Assembly (NCBI GenBank): GCA_024304985.1
Contig: JAMWZC010000005.1
Coordinates: forward strand, 170,189-234,188
Length of the DNA: 64,000 nucleotides
Origin: Paracoccaceae bacterium
Lineage (GTDB): Bacteria; Pseudomonadota; Alphaproteobacteria; Rhodobacterales; Rhodobacteraceae
Direction: 5' to 3'
The position numbers and the translations under genes were made by a program. The notes under the pieces are model-generated. The model made no database searches. It was not told the origin of the DNA and worked only from the letters and a program-made list of their open reading frames with translations. Shown one piece after another: positions 57,016 through 64,000 of the stretch. Each line of letters starts with the position of its first letter. The first letter of the stretch is position 1.

Positions 57016-58308
57016 ATGACAGATGCACCCAGCTACGGCTTTGACACCCTGCAGATTCACGCCGGCAGCCGGCCGGATCCCGCCACCGGCGCGCGCCAGA
57101 CGCCGATCTACCAGACCACGGCCTATGTCTTCCGCGACGCCGATCACGCCGCCGCTTTGTTCAACCTGCAGGAAGTGGGCTATATCTACTCGCGCCTGAC
57201 CAACCCGACCGTGGCCGTGCTGCAGGAACGCATCGCCACGCTGGAAGGCGGCGTCGGGGCTGTCTGCTGCTCGTCGGGGCACGCGGCGCAGATCATGGCG
57301 CTTTTCCCGCTGATGGCTCCGGGCCGCAACATCGTGGCCTCGACCCGTCTCTATGGCGGCACGGTCACGCAGTTCAGCCAGACGATCAAACGCTTCGGCT
57401 GGTCCGCGACCTTTGTCGATTTCGACGATCTGGACGCGGTCAAGGCCGCCATCAACGACGACACGCGCGCGATCTTCTGCGAATCCATCGCCAATCCGGG
57501 CGGCTATATCACCGATCTGGACGCGATCAGCGCGATCTCGGATGCCGCTGGCCTGCCGCTGATCGTGGACAACACCTCGGCTACCCCCTACCTCTGCCGC
57601 CCCATCGAACACGGGGCCACGCTGGTGGTGCATTCGACCACGAAATACCTGACCGGCAACGGCACCGTCACAGGCGGCGCCATCGTCGATTCGGGCAGGT
57701 TCGACTGGTCGGCCTCCGACAAGTTCCCCTCGCTCTCGGCCCCGGAGCCCGCCTATCACGGCCTCAAATTCCACGAGACGTTCGGGCCCCTCGCCTTCAC
57801 CTTCCACGGCATCGCCATCGGCCTGCGCGATCTGGGCATGACCATGAACCCGCAAGCGGCCCATTACACGCTGATGGGGATCGAAACCCTCAGCCTGCGC
57901 ATGCAGCGCCATGTGGAAAACGCCGTGACCGTGGCCAGCTGGCTGGAAACGCATTCGGCTGTCGATTACGTCACCTATGCGGGCCTGCCCTCCTCGCCCT
58001 ATAACCACCGCGTCGCGTCCATCTGCCCCAAGGGCGCGGGCGGCCTCTTCACCGTGGCGCTCAAGGGCGGCTACAACGCCTGCGTAAAGTTCGTCGACAG
58101 TCTGGAACTCTTCAGCCATGTCGCCAACTTGGGCGATACGCGCAGCCTCGTGATCCACTCGGCCTCGACCACCCACCGCCAATTGTCCGAGGCACAGCAG
58201 GTCGCGGCAGGCGCCGGCCCCAACGTGGTCCGTATCTCCATCGGGATCGAGGACGCGAATGACCTGATCGCCGATCTGGACCAGGCCCTGAACAAAGCCT
58301 CCGCCTGA
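57016..58308 (+). CDS. O-acetylhomoserine sulfhydrylase-type enzyme (MetY/MetZ)
   Basis: PLP enzyme of the Cys/Met metabolism family that makes homocysteine from O-acetyl- or O-succinylhomoserine and sulfide. The start at ATG 57016 (MTDAPSYGFDTLQIHAG) gives 430 residues. Family motifs: ARQTPIYQTTAYVF, YSRLTNPTVAVLQERIATLEGG, SSGHAAQIMA, CESIANPGG and the Schiff-base Lys in VVHSTTKYLTGNGTVTGG. The length and YSRLTNPT segment favour MetY (O-acetylhomoserine aminocarboxypropyltransferase) over MetZ. It ends with a hairpin. Confidence 0.92.
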   Translation: MTDAPSYGFDTLQIHAGSRPDPATGARQTPIYQTTAYVFRDADHAAALFNLQEVGYIYSRLTNPTVAVLQERIATLEGGVGAVCCSSGHAAQIMALFPLMAPGRNIVASTRLYGGTVTQFSQTIKRFGWSATFVDFDDLDAVKAAINDDTRAIFCESIANPGGYITDLDAISAISDAAGLPLIVDNTSATPYLCRPIEHGATLVVHSTTKYLTGNGTVTGGAIVDSGRFDWSASDKFPSLSAPEPAYHGLKFHETFGPLAFTFHGIAIGLRDLGMTMNPQAAHYTLMGIETLSLRMQRHVENAVTVASWLETHSAVDYVTYAGLPSSPYNHRVASICPKGAGGLFTVALKGGYNACVKFVDSLELFSHVANLGDTRSLVIHSASTTHRQLSEAQQVAAGAGPNVVRISIGIEDANDLIADLDQALNKASA

Positions 58309-58319
58309 CGCACAAAAAA

Positions 58320-58343
58320 GGGCGCGCCCCAACCGGCGCGCCC
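58320..58343 (+). terminator. Terminator after metY
   Basis: GGGCGCGCC and GGCGCGCCC form nine pairs around six bases, preceded by an A run and followed by CCCCTTT and then the intergenic repeat. Confidence 0.7.
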
Positions 58344-58347
58344 CCCC

Positions 58348-58369
58348 CTTTCATCTTGCCCCAAATACT
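58348..58369 (+). repeat. Intergenic repeat, variant copy D
   Basis: TTTCATCTTGCCCCAAATACTC, two bases different from the exact copies, right after the metY terminator and before the convergent SIMPL gene. Confidence 0.55.
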
Positions 58370-58428
58370 CCGGGGGGGCGTCGAACAGAGTTCGACGTGG
58401 GGGGCAGCGCCCCCCTCGCCCTCTCCCA

Positions 58429-59181
58429 TCACTCCAGCGCGAAGGTCATCTGGACCGAGGCTGTGATCCCCACCTCGCCCGCCGCCACTGGCACGGAATC
58501 AGCCCGCATCGCGGCCATTTCCATCATCTGCGGGCGCGGGGTGGCCATGCCCGTCTCGGTCAGGTCGATCACTTGCCCCAGAGCGACCCCGGCCGCTTCG
58601 GCAAACAGCGTCGCCTTGCGCCTTGCATCCGCGACCGCCAGACGGCGTGCCTCGTCCATGCTGGCCTCGGGGTCCTGCAGGCCGAAACTGACGCCGTCCA
58701 GACGGTTCGCCCCATCCGCCACCAGCGCGTCCAGCACTTCGCCCAGCGCCGCGATGTCGCGCAGGCGCAGGCTCACCACATTGCTGGCCTCGAATCCCCA
58801 TGGCATCGGCTGGCCCTGCTGTTCCGGGCGATCCCGCCAGACCGGGTTCAGCGACAGACCGGCTGTCTGCACATCGCGTGGCGCGATCCCCAATTCGGTC
58901 AGACGCGCCAGCATCGCGGCCACCGCATCCGAGGTCTGCTGCAAGGCTGCCGCGGCATCCTCGTCCTGATGGGTCACGCCAATCCGCACCGTCGCCATAT
59001 CGGGGGCCAGATCGACGCGTCCCGTGCCGCTGACGCTGATCTGGGGCGGGGCTTCGGCGCTTTGGGCCTGCGCTGCATATGGTCCCGCGCCCTGCGGCAG
59101 GCCCGCACCGGCCAGCGGCACAAGCAGCAGCGCCGCCCCGGCCCAGGCTGTCACCATGAGGGGTTTGAACATCTGTCGCAT
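58429..59181 (-). CDS. Periplasmic SIMPL-domain protein
   Basis: A 250-residue product from ATG 59181. A signal peptide (MRQMFKPLMVTAWAGAALLLVPLAGAG, with AQAQSA near the cut) precedes a SIMPL domain (DUF541): ISVSGTGRVDLAPDMATVRIGVTHQDEDAAAALQQ, GIAPRDVQTAGLSLNPVW and ARRLAVADARRKATLFAEAAGV. SIMPL proteins are secreted or periplasmic, and some protect from oxidative stress; that role is not proven for this one. It converges on metY. Confidence 0.88.
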   Translation of the reverse strand: MRQMFKPLMVTAWAGAALLLVPLAGAGLPQGAGPYAAQAQSAEAPPQISVSGTGRVDLAPDMATVRIGVTHQDEDAAAALQQTSDAVAAMLARLTELGIAPRDVQTAGLSLNPVWRDRPEQQGQPMPWGFEASNVVSLRLRDIAALGEVLDALVADGANRLDGVSFGLQDPEASMDEARRLAVADARRKATLFAEAAGVALGQVIDLTETGMATPRPQMMEMAAMRADSVPVAAGEVGITASVQMTFALE

Positions 59182-59375
59182 CGGCTTGTCCTTCCATCTT
59201 TGGCCCGCATATCGGGCGTTCTGTTGCGCAGACTGCACCACGGCCCGGTCCCGGCCAAGGGCTGCTTGATCTGCTCTGGGGTGTTTTCCTTCCCCTCGGC
59301 AAGAAGCTGCTGTAAAACCAATACGTGATCGGCGCGGACTCCCGTCGCGCGCCCAGGAATGATAGTCAGAGGTAA

Positions 59376-62234
59376 ATGAAACCCAACTTTGCTCTCACCC
59401 TGTCCTTTGATGGCATCGGGCTGCTTCATCGCGTCCCGGGCGGTTGGCATATGGTGGGTGATGTGGCGCTGGATGCGCCCGATCTGGGCGGGGAACTGGC
59501 AGTCCTGCGGCGCACGGCCATTCAGCTCGACAGCGCCGGTCTGCGCAGCAAGCTGGTGATTCCCAACGAACAGATCCGCTACCTCAAGCTGCCCGCCCCG
59601 GCGAAGGGCGCGGACATGGCCGCGCATGTGGCGCGCGCGCTGGACGGGGCCACGCCCTATGACGTGGCCGACCTGCGCTTTGACTGGATCGTGGTCGGCG
59701 ACGATCTGCATGTGGCCGCCGTCGCCCGCGAAACGCTCGACGAGGCCGAGGGCTTTGCCGAGGAGCATGATTTCTGCCCTGTCAGCTTCGTGGCCATTCC
59801 CGGCACTGACAGTTTTCCGGGAGAGCCCTTTTTCGGCCCGACCGATGCCGCCGCAAGGCTGATCGAACCCGGCGACCGGCTGATGCGCGACACCCATGCG
59901 ATCCGTGTTCTGGGCCGGACCGAGGCCCCTGCGCCGGTGGATCTCGATCTGGACGAGGCCGGGCAAGACCCTCTGCCCGAACTGCCCGAACTGCCCGACA
60001 CGGCCGAAGCTGCGACCGCCGCACCGCTGGAGGCGGATGAGCCTCTCCCCGCGACGGTTACCGCGGATGAGGCCGTGTCCGACATCGTCATCGCGGTCGA
60101 GGCCCGGACATCCGCCCTGCCCGACGGCCCGCCTGTCACCGCCGAAGCGGACGCGCCCGAGGCCGAGACCCTGACAGATGCCGACCCGGACACTGCGCTG
60201 GCGCAAGAAACGCCCGCCCCGGATACGTCCGCGATACCGGCCGTGCAGACCGATCTTCCCACGGCCAGCGATGACAGCGACCCGACCCGGACCGACACGA
60301 GCGAGACCGACAGCAAGGCAGAGGATGCGGACCCGCTGCCTGCTTTCTCCAGCCGCCGCATTCAGCCCGCCGCGCCCGACATCCCTCCCGCCGCGCAGGC
60401 AGACACCGCACCACAGGATGCCGCGCCGCTGCCTGACGCCGCCCCTGCTGCCCACAAACCTGTCGTCGCGGAACTGCCCCCGCTGCCCAAACCCGCAGCC
60501 CCGTCCCGGCGCAAAGGGTCCGATGCGGCCGCGGGCCAGCGCAGCGCACCGCCCCTGACGGCGACCGCTACGGCGACGGATGGCGACACACCGCGCAAGG
60601 CTCCCCCCACACCCGACCCGACCTTGCGCCCGGCGGCCTTCCGCTCTGCCCCGGCCGCCCCTGCGACGGATGACGAACATGCCGGAAACGGCCTGTCTCT
60701 CTTGGTGGCACGTCTGGCGGGCAAGCGGACAAAGGCAGCAGGCGACGCCGCCCCCCTGCGCCCGGCGCAGCCCAGAGCGACCCGCCCCGACCTGAGCGAG
60801 AAGCAGCGCCTCACCATCTTCGGGGCCCGCCGCCCCGAGGGAGAGGCCGCGCCCGCGCGTGGCAAGCCACGCTATATGGGGGTGGTCCTGACCGGCGCCC
60901 TTCTGATTTTCATGGCCGTGGTCGCCGCATGGGCATCGCTCTTCACCGATGGCGGGGTCAATGGGCTGTTCAGCCCGCGCGACACCGCACAATCCGATAG
61001 CCCGGACACATCCCGTGCGCAGGACGCAACCCTGCCCGCAGACATGCCCGCAGCCGATCCGGACGCGCCCACCGTCGATCTTGTCAGGCTGGAGGAAGAT
61101 CAGACCCTCTCGGATCTGGATGACGATCTGTTGCCGCCCGATGCCGCGGCAGAAGATCTGGCACCGCTCGACCCGCTGCGCGACGCCGCGTCCGGGCCGG
61201 ACCTCAGCCCCGAGCAGATCGCGGCGGCGGCCCTGTCCTCCTATGCTGCGACAGGGATATGGCAGGTCGCCCCCGATCAGCCGGATGTGCCCCCTGCGGC
61301 GACGCTGGATGATCTCTACCTCGCCTCGATCGACACGCGGTTGCAGAATTTCGATGCCGTCGCCCTGCCCGAGGGGCGCGCCCCCACAGACCAGCGCCCC
61401 GCCGCACAGTCCAACCCTGCGGCACCCGGCACGACCTATGATCTGGACCCGCGCGGCTTGGTTGTCGCCACGCCCGAAGGGGCGGTGACACCCGAAGGGG
61501 CCGTTGTTTATACGGGCCGCCCTGCCGTGACCCCGCCCGGCATGCCGACCCGGTTCGAACGCACGCCCGGCACCGACACCGAGGCCGACGCAGCGGCAGA
61601 GGCCGGCGTGGCGCGCTTGCGCCCTCGCCTGCGCCCGGACACGCTGATCGAAAGCAACGAGCGCGCGCAACTGGGCGGGCTAAGCCGCAGCGAACTGGCC
61701 GAAGTGCGCCCCCGCCCCCGGCCCGCGACACTGGCCGCCGTAGCCCTCGCCCTGCGCGAGCCCGATGTGCCCATCGTCGACGCCGATGACGAGGCCGATG
61801 AGGACGAGGCCGAAGCCCGCGCCAACGCCACGGAACTGGCCATTGCCAGCTCGCTCAAACCCCTCGCCCGACCGCGCGATTTCAGCAGCACGGTCGAAAC
61901 CACCCGCGAGACCCTGCGGCAAGCGCCGCAACAGGTGGCCTCCGCCGCGGCCCTCTCGGCCCCGCGCAGCGCCGCGCCGCAGATCCCGTCCTCCGCATCC
62001 GTCGCCCAACAGGCCACGGTGCGCGGCGCGATCAACCTGCGTCAGGTCAACCTGATCGGCGTCTACGGCCAACCCTCGAACCGCCGCGCGCTGGTGCGCC
62101 TGTCCAATGGCCGCTACCAGAAAGTGCAGGTCGGCGACCGCCTCGACGGCGGCCAGGTCCGCGCGATCGGCGAGAACGAACTCAGCTACGTCAAAGGCAA
62201 CCGCTCCATCGTCCTGACCATGCCAAGGGGGTGA
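59376..62234 (+). CDS. Large membrane protein with GspL/PilM-like start and PilP/GspC-like end
   Basis: A 952-residue protein with an unusual layout. Residues 1-190 (KPNFALTLSFDGIGLLHRVPGGWHMVGDV, LVIPNEQIRYLKLP, ARALDGATPYDVADLRFDWIVVGDDLHVAAVA) resemble the actin-like cytoplasmic domain of GspL/PilM. Residues about 200-500 are low-complexity Ala/Pro/Asp/Thr. One membrane helix lies near 503-525 (MGVVLTGALLIFMAVVAAW). A second disordered stretch follows. The last 80 residues (LIGVYGQPSNRRALVRLSNGRYQKVQVGDRLDGGQVRAIGENEL) look like the PilP/GspC HR domain. No pilus or secretion genes are adjacent, so any such role is inferred. Confidence 0.75.
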   Translation: MKPNFALTLSFDGIGLLHRVPGGWHMVGDVALDAPDLGGELAVLRRTAIQLDSAGLRSKLVIPNEQIRYLKLPAPAKGADMAAHVARALDGATPYDVADLRFDWIVVGDDLHVAAVARETLDEAEGFAEEHDFCPVSFVAIPGTDSFPGEPFFGPTDAAARLIEPGDRLMRDTHAIRVLGRTEAPAPVDLDLDEAGQDPLPELPELPDTAEAATAAPLEADEPLPATVTADEAVSDIVIAVEARTSALPDGPPVTAEADAPEAETLTDADPDTALAQETPAPDTSAIPAVQTDLPTASDDSDPTRTDTSETDSKAEDADPLPAFSSRRIQPAAPDIPPAAQADTAPQDAAPLPDAAPAAHKPVVAELPPLPKPAAPSRRKGSDAAAGQRSAPPLTATATATDGDTPRKAPPTPDPTLRPAAFRSAPAAPATDDEHAGNGLSLLVARLAGKRTKAAGDAAPLRPAQPRATRPDLSEKQRLTIFGARRPEGEAAPARGKPRYMGVVLTGALLIFMAVVAAWASLFTDGGVNGLFSPRDTAQSDSPDTSRAQDATLPADMPAADPDAPTVDLVRLEEDQTLSDLDDDLLPPDAAAEDLAPLDPLRDAASGPDLSPEQIAAAALSSYAATGIWQVAPDQPDVPPAATLDDLYLASIDTRLQNFDAVALPEGRAPTDQRPAAQSNPAAPGTTYDLDPRGLVVATPEGAVTPEGAVVYTGRPAVTPPGMPTRFERTPGTDTEADAAAEAGVARLRPRLRPDTLIESNERAQLGGLSRSELAEVRPRPRPATLAAVALALREPDVPIVDADDEADEDEAEARANATELAIASSLKPLARPRDFSSTVETTRETLRQAPQQVASAAALSAPRSAAPQIPSSASVAQQATVRGAINLRQVNLIGVYGQPSNRRALVRLSNGRYQKVQVGDRLDGGQVRAIGENELSYVKGNRSIVLTMPRG

Positions 62235-62526
62235 TGGGGGAAGGCGACGAAAACGGGCGTCAGCAGCACCAGATCGAAGGTAAGCCCGGCCCCAATCCGT
62301 CGGTTAACATCATTCACGCGCGGGGCGCAGCGTCCCCAAGACAGCCATCCATCCTTTTCGCGGTGTTTCTGGCTTGGCAATCCTTCGAGCTGTGACACAG
62401 CCCCGCGTCCAAGCACTATTGGCCAGAGCGTCAGTAATCGGGCAAGACTCACGCATTGGGTATTGCAAAAAGATGCGGCGCGATCAGTCAATCGCGCCGC
62501 AGGTATGTTATGACATTCAGAGCCGA
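62235..62526. other. Intergenic stretch
   Basis: About 290 bases with no gene I can support. The minus-strand open frame here has no ribosome-binding site or recognisable family. It contains the terminator at 62474-62501. Base composition drops compared with the left side. Confidence 0.5.
62474..62501 (-). terminator. Minus-strand terminator of the small conserved gene
   Basis: TGCGGCGCGAT and ATCGCGCCGCA pair over eleven bases around six; on the minus strand CTTTTTG follows. It lies 25 bases past the stop of the gene at 62527. Confidence 0.8.
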
Positions 62527-62811
62527 TCAACCGTGCGCGAAAACTGATCCAGCGGACGCACTGGCCATCGTCATCGGTAATTCTTCCGCAGCTTGGCTAC
62601 GAATTTCCGCGATGCGTTTTTGTGCTTTTTCTGCTTTCTGCGCGTCGGCATATTCAGTTATGACGCAAAAGCTTTTGTCGCCCGTGCGAACCATCTGAAC
62701 GCGGTCTGCCCCGACAGACATGACCATGGGCACAAACTTATCCCGTGCAAGCGCCTCATGGGCATCGGTCCATTCCGTCACATCCCAGAGTGATATTGTA
62801 GAATAAGACAT
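62527..62811 (-). CDS. Small conserved protein of unknown function
   Basis: A 94-residue protein from ATG 62811: MSYSTISLWDVTEWTDAHEALARDKFVPMVMSVGADRVQMVRTG. The size and alternating pattern suggest a single ferredoxin-like, Dabb/ABM-type domain (KSFCVITEYADAQKAEKAQKRIAEIRSQ), but I cannot name the family. No signal peptide. It has its own terminator and stands alone. Confidence 0.65.
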   Translation of the reverse strand: MSYSTISLWDVTEWTDAHEALARDKFVPMVMSVGADRVQMVRTGDKSFCVITEYADAQKAEKAQKRIAEIRSQAAEELPMTMASASAGSVFAHG

Positions 62812-63076
62812 AGCATATTCCTTTTTCTGCAATCCAAAGCGGATTTGCATTCGGACATTTGCACATGTTTTGCCCGCCGTCACGCTGTGGCGCAGCATCA
62901 TCCCTATAGCACCTGCAGAAATGGATAGCGTCGCATCCGGCCCAGACCTGCCATAGACCGGGGGTTCTACCGCTGCGCTGCGACTTCAACGAAGCTGCCA
63001 TTCATGCATCTTGCAGCATTTCTGGAGGGTGAAGGTCGGTAGAGCGGACTTTGCTGCCGTTCACCGTGAATACCCT
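62812..63076. other. Intergenic stretch
   Basis: About 265 bases upstream of the small gene and downstream of the YdeI-like gene. Contains the presumed promoter of the former. No gene or clear structure recognised. Confidence 0.5.
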
Positions 63077-63700
63077 TCAGCGCTCCAGCGCACCCTTGCC
63101 AGCGATGATTTTGTCGCGGAACTGCGCGATCCGCGCTACGCGCGTCTCAGACTTCTTTGCGCCATTCAGATTGATGACATAACTTCGCTGACGACCGCGC
63201 GTTAGCGCGTGAAAGGCATCGGCCAGCTCGGCATCTGCGTCAAGTGCTTCCGCCAACTCGTCTGGCAGGACTGGCGCGCTGTTATCTTTCGGGGCCGTTA
63301 TGCCCTTTTCAGCATAGCATTTGGCTTCATCCAGATAGGCGGAAATCGTGCCTTCCATGTTCGATACCTGACTGGTCGAAGTGAACCGGATCATGTCAGG
63401 ATGCCGCGTGTTTGGCCCCTGTTTCTCCAACACACGGTCAGGGTCTTTCATCAAACCCGCTTCAAAGAAGCTTAGGCGAAAGTCCCCACGAAGCGCGCCG
63501 ATGATCGCAATATTGCGACCCGCGTGCATGTAGCAGGGGTGCCCCCATTTGACAGTTTCCTTCAGATCAGCTGCGAGACAAATCTCACGCAGCCTCGCGA
63601 GGCCGCTCTCCCAGAGTTTGGTGGAGCAATCTTTCGTATCAAAGCGGTCGCAGCGCCCGCACCCTCTGGTGAAGTAATCTTGGATATCGGAAATCATCAT
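63077..63700 (-). CDS. YdeI/OmpD-associated family protein
   Basis: A 207-residue protein starting MMISDIQDYF. The N-terminal half is a DUF1801-like domain: CSTKLWESGLARLREICLAADLKETVKWGHPCYMHAGRNIAIIGALRGDFRLSFFEAGLM. The C-terminal half (ELAEALDADAELADAFHALTRGRQRSYVINLNGAKKSETRVARI) is the OmdA/YdeI tail. Function unknown. Codon use is less GC-rich than the core genes of the window, so it may be a later arrival. Confidence 0.82.
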   Translation of the reverse strand: MMISDIQDYFTRGCGRCDRFDTKDCSTKLWESGLARLREICLAADLKETVKWGHPCYMHAGRNIAIIGALRGDFRLSFFEAGLMKDPDRVLEKQGPNTRHPDMIRFTSTSQVSNMEGTISAYLDEAKCYAEKGITAPKDNSAPVLPDELAEALDADAELADAFHALTRGRQRSYVINLNGAKKSETRVARIAQFRDKIIAGKGALER

Positions 63701-64000
63701 GCGACCAAGGATACCACGCCCCAACGTACTCACATAGATGTTGCTTTGGGCTCACTGCCACTACGCAACGGTGCCGCGAATTACTCCATTTCAGGGCCGC
63801 GCGAATGTCGGACCCAGACGTCACGGCATGGATGGTTCGCGCTTGCAGAGAAGGTCCGCAATCCGCCGATTTTGTTGAAAAAGTCGGCCTGAGAACGCGT
63901 TTTTGGCTGGCCTCAGTCTTGGATGTCGCCGTTTGGTTCGGGCAATCGCCCGTCGCGCCGCCTTGAGGCGTCTATCTGGCCGCTCAGATCATGCCGTGGC
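63701..64000. other. Terminal region without a supported gene
   Basis: Three hundred bases with no convincing gene. A minus-strand frame is open from the window edge to a stop at 63913 (28 codons, PRHDLSGQIDASRRRDGRLP...) and might be the end of a gene lying outside. GATTTTGTTGAAAAAGTCGG at 63868-63887 recalls, from memory, ends of insertion sequences common in Rhodobacteraceae, but no transposase is present. Confidence 0.35.

Noticed and set aside
62186..62530. 114-codon minus-strand frame
   Set aside because: Overlaps the end of the large membrane protein gene and a terminator hairpin; no start signal or family similarity.

Overview
The window looks like a chromosomal segment of a Rhodobacteraceae alphaproteobacterium (Roseobacter/Rhodobacter group). 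GC is high and almost all of it is coding. The lineage call rests on a long division and cell-wall (dcw) cluster carrying a DUF2484 gene, an FtsZ with a long Pro/Gln-rich linker, aerobic-pathway CobT, and a DUF1127 gene followed by tandem CCUCCUCCC-loop hairpins. That last arrangement is the ccaF1-ccsR1-4 locus known from Rhodobacter sphaeroides. No genus is claimed.

Layout. 1-7.3 kb: end of cobT, an Xaa-Pro aminopeptidase, a DUF427 protein, a ClC-family transporter (minus) and a D-lactate dehydrogenase/glycolate oxidase-type flavoprotein broken by a one-base frameshift. 7.3-33.8 kb, minus strand, listed in transcription order from the right: mraZ, rsmH, ftsL, ftsI, murE, murF, mraY, an ACT-domain gene, murD, ftsW, murG, murC, an APC permease, DUF2484, murB, ddl, ftsQ, ftsA, ftsZ, lpxC, bamD, recN. 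Many neighbours overlap by ATGA. A HI0933-type flavoprotein and a small secreted protein lie on the other strand inside the cluster. 33.8-34.7 kb: a 900-base gap with period-10 TGGGN boxes (candidate MraZ operators) and a DnaA box. 34.7-39.2 kb: a DEAD-box RNA helicase with a repetitive basic tail, an Mrp/ApbC ATPase, then ccaF1 and eight hairpins forming four CcsR-type sRNAs. 39.2-46.8 kb: uvrD/pcrA, an FMN alpha-hydroxy-acid dehydrogenase, pyruvate carboxylase and a MAPEG protein. 46.9-53.3 kb: tRNA-Gly, a stand-alone Lrp-type RAM domain, hisB-hisH, hisA-hisF-hisE, a CoA-binding protein, a zinc-ribbon protein, a TrmH/RlmB methyltransferase and tRNA-Tyr. 53.4-62.2 kb: an MsbA-like ABC exporter, a sugar-transferase-like protein, a VOC protein, metY/metZ, a SIMPL protein and a 952-residue membrane protein with a GspL/PilM-like start and a PilP/GspC-like end. 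62.2-64 kb: less GC-rich, with two small conserved genes and an apparently non-coding tail.

How it works together. The 26-kb minus-strand block makes lipid II (MurB-G, MraY, Ddl), polymerises it at the septum (FtsW/FtsI/FtsQ/FtsL on FtsA/FtsZ) and continues into outer-membrane biogenesis (LpxC, BamD), with MraZ as the probable regulator. The most unusual element is the ccaF1-ccsR locus: eight loops share the 13-mer CTCCTCCTCCCTG, which is anti-Shine-Dalgarno-like. The metY ribosome-binding site in this same window is complementary to eight of those bases, so sulfur amino-acid synthesis is a testable target.
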